This document shows, piece after piece, positions 51,422 through 62,848 of a stretch of DNA of 64,000 bases (within the stretch, counting starts at the first letter, position 1; every line of letters begins with the position of its first letter). The translations under genes and the position numbers were made by a program. This DNA comes from Amaricoccus macauensis (GTDB lineage Bacteria; Pseudomonadota; Alphaproteobacteria; Rhodobacterales; Rhodobacteraceae), in NCBI RefSeq assembly GCF_014201905.1, contig NZ_JACHFM010000003.1, forward strand, positions 496,001 through 560,000, given 5' to 3'. The notes under the pieces were generated by a model, which was not told where the DNA came from, did no database searches, and worked only from the letters and a program-made list of their open reading frames with translations.

Positions 51422-52519
51422 TCAGGCGTTGAACAGGAAGTGCAGCACGTCGCCGTCCTGCACCCGGTAGGCCTTGCCCTCCGAGCGCATCCGCCCGGCT
51501 TCCTTCGCGCCCTGCTCGCCGCCGAGGTTCACATAGTCGTCGAAGCCGATCGTCTCGGCGCGGATGAAGCCGCGCTCGAAGTCGCCGTGGATGACACCCG
51601 CCGCCTGCGGCGCGCTCGCCCCCGTGGGGATCGTCCAGGCCCGCGCCTCCTTCGGCCCGACGGTGAAATACGTCGCGAGGCCGAGCAGCCGGTAGCCCTC
51701 ATGGATCAGCCGGTCGAGCCCGGCCTCGTGCAGGCCCATGGACTCGAGATACTCCGCCCGCTCCGCGTCCTCGAGCTGCGCAAGCTCTTCCTCGATCGCC
51801 GCCGAGATGACGACGACGCCCGATCCCTCCGCTGCGGCGAGGTCCGCGACCCGCGCCGACTGGGCATTGCCGGTCGCCGACGCGCCTTCCTCGACGTTGC
51901 AGACGTAGAGCACGGGCTTCGCGGTCAGAAGCTGCAGCAGCCGCCAGGTGCGCGCGTCCTCGTCGGCGACGGCAACGGTGCGCGCGGGCTTGCCCGCCTC
52001 CAGCGCGGCCTTCGCCGCTTCGAGCAGCCGCGCCTGATCGGCCGCTTCCTTGTCGCCGCCCTTCAGCTTGCGCTGGAGCCCGGCGAGGCGCTTCTCGACG
52101 CTCTCGAGATCGGCGAGCATCAGCTCGGTCTCCACCGTCTCCGCGTCCGCGACCGGGTCCACCCGGCCCTCGACGTGGGTCACGTCGGAGTCCTCGAAGC
52201 AGCGCAGCACATGGGCGACCGCGTCGCACTCGCGGATGTTCGCGAGAAACTGGTTGCCGAGACCCTCGCCCTTCGAGGCGCCGCGCACGAGGCCCGCGAT
52301 ATCGACGAAGGTGATGCGCGCCGGGATCACCTTCTGGCTCTTGCCGATCCCCGCGAGCCGGTCGAGGCGCGGGTCGGGGACATTCACCTCGCCGACGTTC
52401 GGCTCGATGGTGCAGAACGGAAAATTCGCCGCCTGTGCGGCGGCCGTCCGCGTCAGTGCATTGAACAGCGTCGACTTGCCGACGTTCGGCAGCCCGACGA
52501 TCCCGATCTTCAAGGCCAT
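51422..52519 (-). CDS. ychF: redox-regulated ATPase YchF
   Basis: Obg-like P-loop protein of 365 residues that binds ribosomes and hydrolyses ATP. Walker A G-L-P-N-V-G-K-S-T at 9-17, switch motif D-I-A-G-L-V-R-G-A near residue 71, the base-recognition segment N-V-E-E and a C-terminal TGS domain (Y-F-T-V-G-P-K-E-A-R-A-W). The ATG at 52519 is chosen because the P-loop follows directly; upstream sequence is unrelated. It is divergent from trpA. Confidence 0.95.
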   Translation of the reverse strand: MALKIGIVGLPNVGKSTLFNALTRTAAAQAANFPFCTIEPNVGEVNVPDPRLDRLAGIGKSQKVIPARITFVDIAGLVRGASKGEGLGNQFLANIRECDAVAHVLRCFEDSDVTHVEGRVDPVADAETVETELMLADLESVEKRLAGLQRKLKGGDKEAADQARLLEAAKAALEAGKPARTVAVADEDARTWRLLQLLTAKPVLYVCNVEEGASATGNAQSARVADLAAAEGSGVVVISAAIEEELAQLEDAERAEYLESMGLHEAGLDRLIHEGYRLLGLATYFTVGPKEARAWTIPTGASAPQAAGVIHGDFERGFIRAETIGFDDYVNLGGEQGAKEAGRMRSEGKAYRVQDGDVLHFLFNA

Positions 52520-52667
52520 CCCGGCGCCTCCCAAAGGTTCGGCGCCCCTTATGGCGCCGAACGCGCCGGGGTCAAGCTGACGCGGTCGGCAGGCACCGGG
52601 GATCGAGGCGGCTTGATTCCGCGCCATACCTGTCCCACAGAAGGCGAAACCGGAAAGGGGCGGGGGA

Positions 52668-53459
52668 ATGACACGCATCGACAAGCGGTTCGCGGCGCTG
52701 CGCGACAAGGGAACGAAGGCATTCGTCTCCTTCGTGATGGCCGGTGACCCCGACTACGAGACCTCGCTCGCGGTGATGCGCGGCCTTCCGGCGGCGGGCG
52801 TCGACGTCATCGAGATGGGCATGCCCTTCACCGACCCGATGGCCGACGGACCCGCGATCCAGAAGGCCGGCCAGCGCGCGCTCGATGCCGGCCACACCAT
52901 GGACCGGACCTTCGACATGGTCCGCGCCTTCCGCGAGGGCGACGACGAGACCCCGATCGTGCTCATGGGCTACTATAATCCGATCTATTCCCGCGGGGTG
53001 GAGCGCTTCCTCGCCGAGGCGACCGCCGCGGGCATCGACGGCCTCATCATCGTCGACCTGCCGCCCGAGGAAGACGACGAGCTCTGCCTGCCGGCGCAGG
53101 CCGCGGGCATCGACTTCATCCGCCTCGCCACGCCGACCACCGACGACCGCCGCCTGCCGAGGGTGCTGCAGAATACCTCCGGCTTCGTCTACTACGTGTC
53201 GATCACCGGCATCACCGGCTCGGCAACGGCGAACGCCGCCTCTGTCGGCCCGGAAGTCGCCCGGATCAAGGCCGGCACCTCGCTGCCGATCTGCGTCGGC
53301 TTCGGCATCCGCACCCCCGAGGCTGCCCGCGACATCGCGTCCGTCGCCGACGGCGCGGTGGTGGGCTCGGCGATCGTCGAGAAGATCGCCGCCGGAGAGC
53401 CGGTCGATGCGATCCTCGCCTTCGTCCGCGGCCTCGCCGACGCGACCCACGCGGGCTGA
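52668..53459 (+). CDS. trpA: tryptophan synthase alpha chain
   Basis: TrpA cleaves indole-3-glycerol phosphate to indole, which passes to TrpB. The 263-residue TIM barrel has the catalytic acids E49 ([10 protein letters not shown]) and D60 (D-P-M-A-D-G-P), and the phosphate-binding loop S-I-T-G-I-T-G-S near residue 183 and G-F-G-I near 211. No trpB lies next to it in this window, so the alpha gene is separate here. RBS A-rich/GGGG region upstream of the ATG. Confidence 0.95.
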   Translation: MTRIDKRFAALRDKGTKAFVSFVMAGDPDYETSLAVMRGLPAAGVDVIEMGMPFTDPMADGPAIQKAGQRALDAGHTMDRTFDMVRAFREGDDETPIVLMGYYNPIYSRGVERFLAEATAAGIDGLIIVDLPPEEDDELCLPAQAAGIDFIRLATPTTDDRRLPRVLQNTSGFVYYVSITGITGSATANAASVGPEVARIKAGTSLPICVGFGIRTPEAARDIASVADGAVVGSAIVEKIAAGEPVDAILAFVRGLADATHAG

Positions 53460-53569
53460 CGCCGGGGCTCCGCGCGCGGGGCTGGCCGCCCGGGTTGGCG
53501 TCCCGGGTTGGCCTCGGCCGCCGGGTGGCCTAGGTTTCCGGTGACGCGAACAACCGGAGGCTCGGCCCC

Positions 53570-54892
53570 TTGGCAGATGAAGACCGCGACCCGCGCTGGC
53601 ACTGGATCCGGCCCTACCTCCTGCCGGTCCTCGGCGCAGTCGGCGCAATGGTGCTCGCGGTCTGGCTCCTCGACCTGACGCCCCCCGACCGGGTGAGCTT
53701 CGCCGCGGGACGGCCGGGCACCGCCTACTATGCCCTCGCCGAGCAGTACCGCGACATCCTCGCCCGCGACGGCATCGAGGCAACGATCGAGGAAACGCCG
53801 GGCTCGGTCGCCAACGTCGCCGCCCTGACCCGCCCCGATGCCCCCGCCGACGTCGCCTTCGTCCAGGGCGGCGTGCCGGTGCCCCCCGAGGCGCCGCTCT
53901 CGGCACTCGGCACGATGTTTCTCGAACCGCTCTGGATCTTCGGACGTGGGCCCGTGCCCGACCCGGCCGACCCCTCGCGCTGGCAGGGGTTCACCATCGC
54001 CGCCGGCGACCCCGGCAGCGGCACGCGCTTCGTGGTCGAGGCCGCCCTCGCCACCCTCGGCATCGACGCCGGGCCCCTCGATCTCCAGGCGATGAACTCC
54101 ACCGACTCGGCCGCCGCCCTCGAGGCCGGCACGATCGACATCGGCGTCTTCGTCGGGCCGGTGACGGCGCCCTACCTGCAGCGCCTCGTTGCCGACCCGG
54201 CTCTCAGGGCGCTCTCGATCCGCGATCCCGAGGCGCTCGTGCGCCGGCTCCCCTTCGTCGAGCTGACCGACATTCCGGCGGCGAGCTTCGACTATGCCGC
54301 CCGCCGCCCGGACGAGCGGGTCGACCTCGTGGCAATGGTCGCGCGCCTCGTCGGCCGCGAAGACCTGCACCCGGCACTCGTCGACCGGCTGGTCGAGGCG
54401 GCGCGCACCGTCCACTCGGGTCGTGATCTCATCACCCGCGAAGGCCAGTTCCCTTCCACCATCGGTGCCGACATGGCCCTGAACCCGCAGGCCGCGAGCC
54501 TGATCGAGAAGGGCCCGAACCCGTTCAACCGCTTCCTGCCGTACTGGATCGGCGCGCAGATCAGCAAGTTCGCGCTGCTCCTCGTGCCGCTCCTCGTCAT
54601 CTTCATCCCGGTCTTCCGCATCGCCCCGAGCCTCTACCAGTGGCGGATGCGCGGCCGGATCTGGCGGCACTACCCCGAGCTTCGCGCCGTCGAGCGCGAG
54701 GCGGCGGTGGCGAACGACCCGGCCACCCTCGACCGTCTCGCCGGCCAGCTCGACGCGATCGAGGGACAGGTGACCCGCACCCGCCTGCCACCGAGCTACC
54801 GCGAATACGCCTACGCCATGCGCGTCCACCTCGACCTCGTCCGCCGCCGCATCGCCGAACGCCGCGCGGGGCTTGGCCGTGCCCGCGCCTGA
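53570..54892 (+). CDS. membrane-anchored TAXI-family solute-binding protein
   Basis: Protein of 440 residues in the TAXI group of TRAP-type binding proteins. After an N-terminal anchor (V-L-G-A-V-G-A-M-V-L-A-V-W-L-L) the binding domain begins with F-A-A-G-R-P-G-T-A-Y-Y-A-L-A. Unlike ordinary TAXI binding proteins it has a second hydrophobic helix near residues 325-345 (F-A-L-L-L-V-P-L-L-V-I-F-I-P-V-F) followed by about 95 charged cytoplasmic residues. No TRAP membrane genes lie nearby, so a sensory or tethered role is possible. The TTG at 53570 follows GGAGG at about 53556-53560. Confidence 0.82.
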   Translation: MADEDRDPRWHWIRPYLLPVLGAVGAMVLAVWLLDLTPPDRVSFAAGRPGTAYYALAEQYRDILARDGIEATIEETPGSVANVAALTRPDAPADVAFVQGGVPVPPEAPLSALGTMFLEPLWIFGRGPVPDPADPSRWQGFTIAAGDPGSGTRFVVEAALATLGIDAGPLDLQAMNSTDSAAALEAGTIDIGVFVGPVTAPYLQRLVADPALRALSIRDPEALVRRLPFVELTDIPAASFDYAARRPDERVDLVAMVARLVGREDLHPALVDRLVEAARTVHSGRDLITREGQFPSTIGADMALNPQAASLIEKGPNPFNRFLPYWIGAQISKFALLLVPLLVIFIPVFRIAPSLYQWRMRGRIWRHYPELRAVEREAAVANDPATLDRLAGQLDAIEGQVTRTRLPPSYREYAYAMRVHLDLVRRRIAERRAGLGRARA

Positions 54893-55026
54893 ACATCACG
54901 CGCCACACCACGCGTGCGGGCCCGGAAGCCCTTTCCCTTTGCCCCGAAATCGTCTATGGACCGCGCCTCGCGGCCTTGCACCCTTGGAGGAAGGTCGCGT
55001 CTGACAGTCCAATAGGAGTTGCCACG

Positions 55027-55638
55027 ATGGCAGAGACACCAGTTCTCGAAGCCGTGGCGCGTGAGGGAGTCGGCAAGGGGGCCGCTCGGCAAACGCGTCG
55101 CGAGGGATTCGTTCCCGGAGTGATCTACGGCGGCGGCAAGGAGCCGCAGGCGATCGCCGTGAAGTTCAATGTGCTCCTGAAGGAGCTGAAGGCCGGCCGC
55201 TTCCTGTCGAAGCTCATCAACGTCAAGGTTGATGGCAAGGACAACAAGGTGGTCTGCCGCGGCGTGCAGCGCGACGTGGTCAAGGACCTGCCGACGCACA
55301 TCGACTTCATGCGCCTCACCGACCGCACGCGCATCTCGCTGCACATTCCGATCGAGTACGTGAACCGCGAGAAGTCGCCGGGCCTGAAGCGCGGCGGCGT
55401 GCTGACGGAAGTCCGGCACGACCTCGAGCTGTTCGTGACCGCCGGCAAGATCCCGGAAAAGGTGACGATCGACCTCGAGGGCGCCGAGATCAACGACACG
55501 ATCCACATCAGCAATGTGAAGCTGCCCGCGGGCACCTCGCCGGTCATCACCGACCGCGACTTCGCGATTGCGAACATCCAGGCGCCGTCCGGTCTGCGTT
55601 CGGAAGAGAACGAGAGCGACGAGGCCGAGGAGGAGTGA
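55027..55638 (+). CDS. rplY: 50S ribosomal protein L25/general stress protein Ctc
   Basis: 5S rRNA-binding ribosomal protein of the long Ctc form, 203 residues. The N-terminal L25 core includes G-K-G-A-A-R-Q-T-R-R-E-G-F-V-P-G-V-I-Y-G near residue 16, and the C-terminal Ctc domain ends in an acidic tail (E-N-E-S-D-E-A-E-E-E). The usual Rhodobacterales order rplY-pth is kept. The start is the ATG at 55027; upstream frame is shadow sequence. Confidence 0.95.
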   Translation: MAETPVLEAVAREGVGKGAARQTRREGFVPGVIYGGGKEPQAIAVKFNVLLKELKAGRFLSKLINVKVDGKDNKVVCRGVQRDVVKDLPTHIDFMRLTDRTRISLHIPIEYVNREKSPGLKRGGVLTEVRHDLELFVTAGKIPEKVTIDLEGAEINDTIHISNVKLPAGTSPVITDRDFAIANIQAPSGLRSEENESDEAEEE

Positions 55639-55733
55639 TCCTCACCCGCGCGGGCTGACGTTCGCCCGCGCCTGTGCTACATCCCCACGCGCCGCGCCTT
55701 ACCCGCGCGGCGCGTTCGCATTTCGGAGGCGGC

Positions 55734-56468
55734 GTGAGACTCTTCGTCGGTCTTGGCAATCCCGGGGCGGGCTATGCCCGAAACCGGCACAACGTCGGAT
55801 TCATGGCGGTCGATGCCATCGCCGACGCGCACAACTTCTCGCCGTGGCGCACGAAGTTCCAGGGTGAGCTGGCCGAGGGCCGGCTCGGCCTCGAGAAGGT
55901 GCTGCTCCTGAAGCCACAGACCTTCATGAACCTGTCCGGCGACGCGGTGCAGGCGGCGATGACGTTCTACAAGATCGAGCCCTCGGACGTGGTGGTGTTC
56001 CACGACGAACTCGACCTCGCGCCCGAGCGGGTGCGGGTGAAGACCGGCGGCGGCCATGCCGGGCACAACGGTCTGCGCTCGATCACCGGGCACATCGGAC
56101 CGGAGTTCGTGCGCGTCCGGCTCGGGATCGGCCATCCAGGCGACAAGCGGCTGGTGACGAACTACGTGCTCGGCGACTTCGCCAGGCAGGAAGCCGCGTG
56201 GGTCGAGGCGCTGATGAAGGGCGTCGCCGCCGGCGCGCCGAAGCTCGCGGAGGGCGACAGTTCGGGCTTCATGACCGAACTCGCACGCCACCTGCCGCAA
56301 CGCCCGGAGAAGCCGGCGAAACCGAAGCCGGCCGCGAAGCCTGCCGCAGCACCGAAGCCCGCCGCGGATGCAGTGCCCGCCGCGGATGCAGTGCCCGCCG
56401 CGCCGGCAGAGGCGGAGCCAGACGACACCCGCTCCCCCCTGCAGCGGCTGGTGGACCGCTTCCGCTGA
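55734..56468 (+). CDS. pth: peptidyl-tRNA hydrolase with extended tail
   Basis: Cytoplasmic enzyme that frees tRNA from stalled peptidyl-tRNA. From the GTG at 55734 the 244 residues begin with [20 protein letters not shown], which holds the catalytic H19. The family core ends near residue 190. The rest is an alanine-, proline- and lysine-rich tail with an imperfect DNA repeat (two copies of GCGGATGCAGTGCCCGCC near 56364-56399) and an end L-Q-R-L-V-D-R-F. Such tails occur in Rhodobacterales Pth and their role is unknown. Confidence 0.93.
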   Translation: MRLFVGLGNPGAGYARNRHNVGFMAVDAIADAHNFSPWRTKFQGELAEGRLGLEKVLLLKPQTFMNLSGDAVQAAMTFYKIEPSDVVVFHDELDLAPERVRVKTGGGHAGHNGLRSITGHIGPEFVRVRLGIGHPGDKRLVTNYVLGDFARQEAAWVEALMKGVAAGAPKLAEGDSSGFMTELARHLPQRPEKPAKPKPAAKPAAAPKPAADAVPAADAVPAAPAEAEPDDTRSPLQRLVDRFR

Positions 56469-56536
56469 CCGCCCGCGGCCCGCGCTTTCAGCCGTCCCGA
56501 AGGTCTTCATACGGCCTTGAAACCTGGAGAGCAGTC

Positions 56537-56560
56537 GTTTTCCGGCAACAGCCGGAAAAC
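56537..56560. terminator. perfect hairpin between convergent pth and dehydratase genes
   Basis: GTTTTCCGGC at 56537-56546 pairs fully with GCCGGAAAAC at 56551-56560 around AACA. It lies between convergent genes and can form in either RNA. No run of T follows on either strand. Confidence 0.5.
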
Positions 56561-56695
56561 CGGAAAAGAAGACTCCGCGCGCACCAGCGCGCCCCTCGTC
56601 GCGGCCACGGCCGCGTCCCGCGGCAGCAGCGCGCGGACCGTTCCGGCCTGATACAGATGGTCGGGCCGGCGCGTCGCCCGCCGGCCGCCTTGCCG

Positions 56696-58228
56696 TCACA
56701 TGACCGCGCCGACCTGCCATGGCACGAACTCGTTGTCACCGAGCCCGAGCGCCTCGCTCTTGGTCTTCTCGCCCGAGGCGACCGCGAGGATCCGCTCGAG
56801 GATCTCCGCGCCCTTCTCCTGCAACGAGACGCCCTTGCTCACGATGTCGCCGCAGTTGATATCCATGTCGTCGGGCATCTGCGCATAGAGCCGGTCGTTG
56901 GTGGCTACCTTGATGGTCGGCGCCGGCTTCGAGCCGAAGGCCGAGCCGCGTCCGGTGGTGAAGACGACGATCTGCGCGCCCCCGGCGATCTGTCCGGTGG
57001 TCGCCACCGGGTCATAGCCGGGCGTGTCCATGAAGACGAAACCCGGTGTCGTCACCTGTTCGGCGTACTGGAAGACGTCCGTGAGCGGCGTCGAGCCGGC
57101 CTTGGCGGCGGCGCCGAGCGACTTCTCGAGGATCGTCGTCAGGCCGCCCTGCTTGTTGCCCGGGGAGGGGTTGTTGTCCATCGAGCCACCGTTCATCTCG
57201 GTGTAGCGCTCCCACCAGCGGATGCGCTCGATGAGCTTCGCGGCCACCTCGGCGCTGACCGCGCGGCGGAGCAGCAGCTGCTCGGCCCCGTAGATCTCCG
57301 GCGTCTCCGCGAGGATCGCCGTGCCGCCGAGGCCGACCAGCATGTCCGAGGCAACGCCGAGCGCGGGGTTCGCGGTGATCCCCGAGAAGCCGTCCGAGCC
57401 GCCGCATTCGAGCGCCACCTTCAGCTCGGACGCCGGCACCGGCTCGCGCTCGATGGCGTTCACCTGCGGCAACAGTGCCTCGACCTGCGCGACGATGGCG
57501 GCGATCGTCCTGGTGGTGCCGCCGGTCTCCTGAATGGTCAGGCCGTGGAAGCGCTCCGCGCCGCTGGCGCCAAACGAATGCTGCATCCGCGCCACCTGCA
57601 TCACCTCGCAGCCGAGGCCGACGAAGACCGCCGCGCCGACGTTCGGGTGGGTGGCATGACCCCAGAGCACGCGCTGGAGATTGTCGAAGCCCACGCCCTC
57701 GGACGCCATGCCGCAGCCGGTGCCGTGGGCAAAGGCGACGACGCCGTCGACGTTCGGATAGTCCGCGAGGATGCCCGAGGTCATCACCGTCTCGGCGGCC
57801 CGGCGGATCACCGTGGCCGAGCAGTTCACCGTGGCACAGACCGCGATGTAGTTGCGCGTCCCCACCTGACCGTTGGCACGGCGATAGCCCATGAACGTCC
57901 GCGCCGCGAGCACCGGCACCGCCGCCCGGGCCGCCTCGAGGTCGGCTCCGATCTCGTAGTCCTGATCGTGGGCGCCAAAGGAACAGTTGTGGGTGTGGAT
58001 GTGCTCGCCCTCGGCGATCGGCTTCGTGGCATAGCCGATGATCTGGCCGAACTTCACGATTGCGCCGCCTTCCGCGATATCCGTTCGGGCGAGCTTGTGG
58101 CCGGGCGAGACCGGGTGGTCGAGCGGCGCGCCGTGCCCGAGCGGCTGCGCGCCCTGCGGCGCGCGGACGGTCAGGATCGCCACGTTGTCGGTGGGGCTGA
58201 GAATGAGCGGAGTGGCTGCGTCGAGCAT
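56696..58228 (-). CDS. UxaA-family dehydratase (altronate type)
   Basis: Sugar-acid dehydratase of 510 residues with an N-terminal SAF-like domain and a C-terminal UxaA/galactarate dehydratase domain. Family regions are I-A-E-G-E-H-I-H-T-H-N, G-T-G-C-G-M-A, C-G-G-S-D-G-F-S-G-I-T-A-N-P-A and N-N-P-S-P-G-N-K-Q-G-G-L-T-T-I. Reaction is dehydration of altronate or a related aldonate; the substrate cannot be decided by reading. The start at 58228 is preferred to 58246 because AAGGCAG precedes it. It is divergent from gcvT. Confidence 0.87.
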   Translation of the reverse strand: MLDAATPLILSPTDNVAILTVRAPQGAQPLGHGAPLDHPVSPGHKLARTDIAEGGAIVKFGQIIGYATKPIAEGEHIHTHNCSFGAHDQDYEIGADLEAARAAVPVLAARTFMGYRRANGQVGTRNYIAVCATVNCSATVIRRAAETVMTSGILADYPNVDGVVAFAHGTGCGMASEGVGFDNLQRVLWGHATHPNVGAAVFVGLGCEVMQVARMQHSFGASGAERFHGLTIQETGGTTRTIAAIVAQVEALLPQVNAIEREPVPASELKVALECGGSDGFSGITANPALGVASDMLVGLGGTAILAETPEIYGAEQLLLRRAVSAEVAAKLIERIRWWERYTEMNGGSMDNNPSPGNKQGGLTTILEKSLGAAAKAGSTPLTDVFQYAEQVTTPGFVFMDTPGYDPVATTGQIAGGAQIVVFTTGRGSAFGSKPAPTIKVATNDRLYAQMPDDMDINCGDIVSKGVSLQEKGAEILERILAVASGEKTKSEALGLGDNEFVPWQVGAVM

Positions 58229-58457
58229 CTGCGTCTGCCTTGGCATGAACGGGCTGTCGGTGGGGCGCGGGCGGTGGGGCGCTGGCGGGGCTTCGTGAGG
58301 GCACAATAGGCATTTAAACATAAAATACCGGATGGCCCGCCGTCAATGGGCGCGCGGGGCCGCGCATAGCCTGCGGAAGCGGATGCGCGGCGGGGTTGCC
58401 GTCGGCGGTGGCCGCGTCCTATGAGAGGGCAGACTACGACCTTTAGGGGAGACCAAG

Positions 58458-59588
58458 GTGGCGGAGCAACTGGCTGAGACACCACTGCACGCCCTGCACG
58501 TGGGGCTCGGTGCCCGCATGGTGCCGTTCGCCGGCTATGACATGCCGGTGCAGTACCCGAGCGGTATCCTGAAGGAACACCTGCACACCCGCGCGGCGGC
58601 CGGGCTCTTCGACGTCAGCCATATGGGCCAGGTCGAGCTGTGGCCCGCGTCCGGCGATGTGGCGGACGTGGCGCGTGCGCTTGAGCGGCTGGTGCCCGCC
58701 GACATCCTGAGCCTCGCGCCGGGGCGCCAGCGCTACAGCTTCTTCACCGACGCCAACGGCGGCATCCTCGACGACCTGATGGTGACGAACGGCGGCGATC
58801 ACCTGCTTCTGGTGGTGAACGCTGCGCGCAAGGCGCACGATCTCGCCCACCTTCAGGCCGGGCTCGACGGCGTCGAGGTGGTGCCGCTCGAACGCGGCCT
58901 CATCGCCCTGCAGGGATCGACCGCCGAGGCGGCTCTCGCCGAGCTCAACTCCGACGTGCGCGGCATGCGCTTCATGGACGTCCGCGCGCTCGATCTCGGC
59001 GGCATGCCCGCAGTGGTGTCGCGCTCCGGCTACACCGGCGAGGACGGCTTCGAGATTTCACTGGCCGAACGCGACACCGCCGATGTGGCGCAGCGCCTGC
59101 TCGGCTTCCCCGGCGTGTTGCCCGTCGGGCTCGGCGCGCGCGATTCGCTGCGGCTCGAAGCCGGGCTCTGCCTCTGGGGCCACGACATCGACGAGACGAC
59201 GACCCCGGTCGAGGCGGCGCTCGAATGGGCGATCCCGCCGGCACGCCGCTCCGGCGGCGACCGGGCAGGGGGCTTCCCGGGCGCCGAGGTGATCCTTGGC
59301 CAGATCGCATCCGGTGCCGCCCGGCGCCGGGTCGGCCTGCTGCCCGAAGGCCGCGCGCCGATGCGCGAGGGGATCGAGCTCTTCGCCGAAGCCGAAGGCG
59401 GGGCGTCGGCGGGGCGCGTGACCTCCGGCGGGTTCGGACCGAGCCTCGACGCGCCGCTGGCCATGGGATACGTCCCCATGGAGCTGGCAGCACCGGGGAC
59501 TCGGCTTTACGGCCAGTTGCGTGGCCGGATGTTGCCTGCGACAGTAACGAAACTGCCCTTCGTCCGCCCCGGCTATCGCCGGAAATGA
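58458..59588 (+). CDS. gcvT: glycine cleavage system T protein
   Basis: Aminomethyltransferase of 376 residues, which takes the aminomethyl group from the H protein and gives ammonia and methylene-THF. Early motif [13 protein letters not shown] near residue 20 and the folate-site region G-F-E-I-S-L near 195 are present. The GTG start has AGGGGAGA upstream at 58445-58452. It is 26 bases ahead of gcvH. No gcvP is seen after gcvH. Confidence 0.94.
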   Translation: MAEQLAETPLHALHVGLGARMVPFAGYDMPVQYPSGILKEHLHTRAAAGLFDVSHMGQVELWPASGDVADVARALERLVPADILSLAPGRQRYSFFTDANGGILDDLMVTNGGDHLLLVVNAARKAHDLAHLQAGLDGVEVVPLERGLIALQGSTAEAALAELNSDVRGMRFMDVRALDLGGMPAVVSRSGYTGEDGFEISLAERDTADVAQRLLGFPGVLPVGLGARDSLRLEAGLCLWGHDIDETTTPVEAALEWAIPPARRSGGDRAGGFPGAEVILGQIASGAARRRVGLLPEGRAPMREGIELFAEAEGGASAGRVTSGGFGPSLDAPLAMGYVPMELAAPGTRLYGQLRGRMLPATVTKLPFVRPGYRRK

Positions 59589-59614
59589 AGGGCCCGGCGG
59601 TTCGAGGAGAGACG

Positions 59615-59980
59615 ATGCTGCGCTTCACCGAGGAGCACGAGTGGCTGAAGCAGGACGGCGACGAGGTCGTCGTCGGGATCACCCAGTATGCGACAGAGCA
59701 GCTGGGCGATCTGGTGTTCGTCGAGCTGCCTGAAGAAGGCCGCACCGTGGCGAAGGGCGACGAGGTGGTGGTGATCGAGTCGGTCAAGGCCGCAAGCGAC
59801 ATCCTCGCGCCGCTCGACGGCCAGATCACCGAAGTGAACTCCGCCATCGTCGCCAATCCGGCGATGGTGAACGAGGATCCGATGGAGAACGGCTGGTTCT
59901 TCCGGATGATCCTCGCCGATCCGACCGATCTCGACGGTCTGATGGACGAGGAAGGTTACCGGAAGTTCGTCGAGTCCTGA
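59615..59980 (+). CDS. gcvH: glycine cleavage system H protein
   Basis: Lipoyl carrier protein of 121 residues. The lipoyl-lysine is K58 in [11 protein letters not shown]. The opening R-F-T-E-E-H-E-W matches GcvH. GAGGAGA at 59604-59610 gives a strong ribosome site. The gcvP gene, which usually follows, is absent; a 13-base tandem repeat and a convergent ABC exporter gene come next. Confidence 0.95.
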   Translation: MLRFTEEHEWLKQDGDEVVVGITQYATEQLGDLVFVELPEEGRTVAKGDEVVVIESVKAASDILAPLDGQITEVNSAIVANPAMVNEDPMENGWFFRMILADPTDLDGLMDEEGYRKFVES

Positions 59981-59988
59981 GCCACCAG

Positions 59989-60036
59989 GCCACGCAAGAC
60001 GGCCACGCAAGACGGCCACGCAAGACGGCCACGCGG
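59989..60036 (+). repeat. 13-base tandem repeat after gcvH
   Basis: GCCACGCAAGACG occurs three times in tandem (59989-60001, 60002-60014, 60015-60027) followed by a partial fourth unit. It starts eight bases after the gcvH stop. Confidence 0.85.
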
Positions 60037-60149
60037 CACGACCGGAACCTTGCCTCCGGTCGGCCGCCCGGGACAGCCCTCACGGCGCCGCGGAAGCACG
60101 CGCCGGAGCCCGTCCCGTTCTGTTTCCGGCAAGGAGCCCGTGAGACGTC

Positions 60150-61931
<1,782 letters not shown>

Positions 61932-62046
61932 TCCTCACTCCGCCTGGGTGCGCCCGCGCCTTAGCAAAGCCCGGACGCCGCGCCAAGCAGGCGCGGCGTC
62001 ACAGGGAAGAGCGGGTCCTGGGGAGGGCTTCACAGGGCGCGGGGGA

Positions 62047-62835
62047 TCACCCCGCCGCCGCGACCGCCCGCCGGGTCATCACACCGATGAGGTGCGCGCG
62101 ATATTCCGGCGTGCCGTGCATGTCGCCGATCATGCCGTCGGAGTCCGCCGACAGACCCTCGACCGCCGAGGGGCTGAAATCGGCGCTGAGGGCTTCCTCG
62201 GCTTCCGTCCAGCGGAAAACTCCGTTCTCCGCGGCACCGGTCACCGCGACGCGCACGCCGTCGGCGAACTTCGCCACGAAGACCGCGACCAGCGGGAAGC
62301 GGGAAGCGGGCTGGCGGATCTTCTCGTAGTGCGCCGCCTGCGGGATCGGGAAGATCACCTCGGTGATGATCTCGCCCTCATCGAGCGCGGTGGCGAACAT
62401 GCCCTGGAAGTAGTCGTCCGCGGCGATCTCACGCTTGTTGGTGACGATCGTCGCGCCTGAGGCGAGTGCTGCCGCCGGGTAGCAGGCCGAGGGGTCGTTG
62501 TTGGCAAGGCTGCCGCCGATCGTGCCGCGGTTGCGCACATGCGGATCACCAATGCGCTCGGCGAGCGAGGCGAGGGCGGGATAGGCCTTCGCCACCTCGT
62601 GCGCCACGGTGGCGTGCGGCGTGCCGCCGCCGATGCGCACCTCGTCCCCCTCGACCGTCACGCCGCGAAGCTCGGCGATGCCGCCGAGGCTCACAAGCTT
62701 CTCGGGCATGGCGAGGCGAGCCTTCAGCGTCGGAATGAGCGTCTGACCGCCGCCGAGGGCCTGCGCGCCGTCCTCGGCGAGGGCGGCCACCGCTTCCGCG
62801 ACCGTGGCCGGCCGCACCAGTTCGAATGCGTACAT
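62047..62835 (-). CDS. CO/xanthine dehydrogenase family FAD subunit
   Basis: FAD-binding medium subunit of 262 residues of the molybdenum hydroxylase family (CoxM type). The FAD loops A-L-G-G-G-Q-T-L-I-P-T near residue 26 and the second F-A-D stretch T-I-G-G-S-L-A-N-N-D-P near 108 are clear. It lies 13 bases after the large-subunit gene on the same strand, so both are co-transcribed. The partner small subunit (iron-sulfur) is not in the window and may lie beyond 64000. Real CO use cannot be shown without the active-site loop. Confidence 0.9.
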   Translation of the reverse strand: MYAFELVRPATVAEAVAALAEDGAQALGGGQTLIPTLKARLAMPEKLVSLGGIAELRGVTVEGDEVRIGGGTPHATVAHEVAKAYPALASLAERIGDPHVRNRGTIGGSLANNDPSACYPAAALASGATIVTNKREIAADDYFQGMFATALDEGEIITEVIFPIPQAAHYEKIRQPASRFPLVAVFVAKFADGVRVAVTGAAENGVFRWTEAEEALSADFSPSAVEGLSADSDGMIGDMHGTPEYRAHLIGVMTRRAVAAAG

Positions 62836-62848
62836 GCGTCTTTCCCCC

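Noticed and set aside
56198-58309. 703-codon plus-strand frame across pth end and dehydratase
   Set aside because: Antisense of the UxaA-type gene with biased composition; no motif.
58229-58457. A-T-rich stretch between the dehydratase and gcvT as an operator
   Set aside because: ATTTAAACATAAAAT near 58312-58327 is suggestive of a promoter but I see no clean palindrome or spaced -35/-10 pair.
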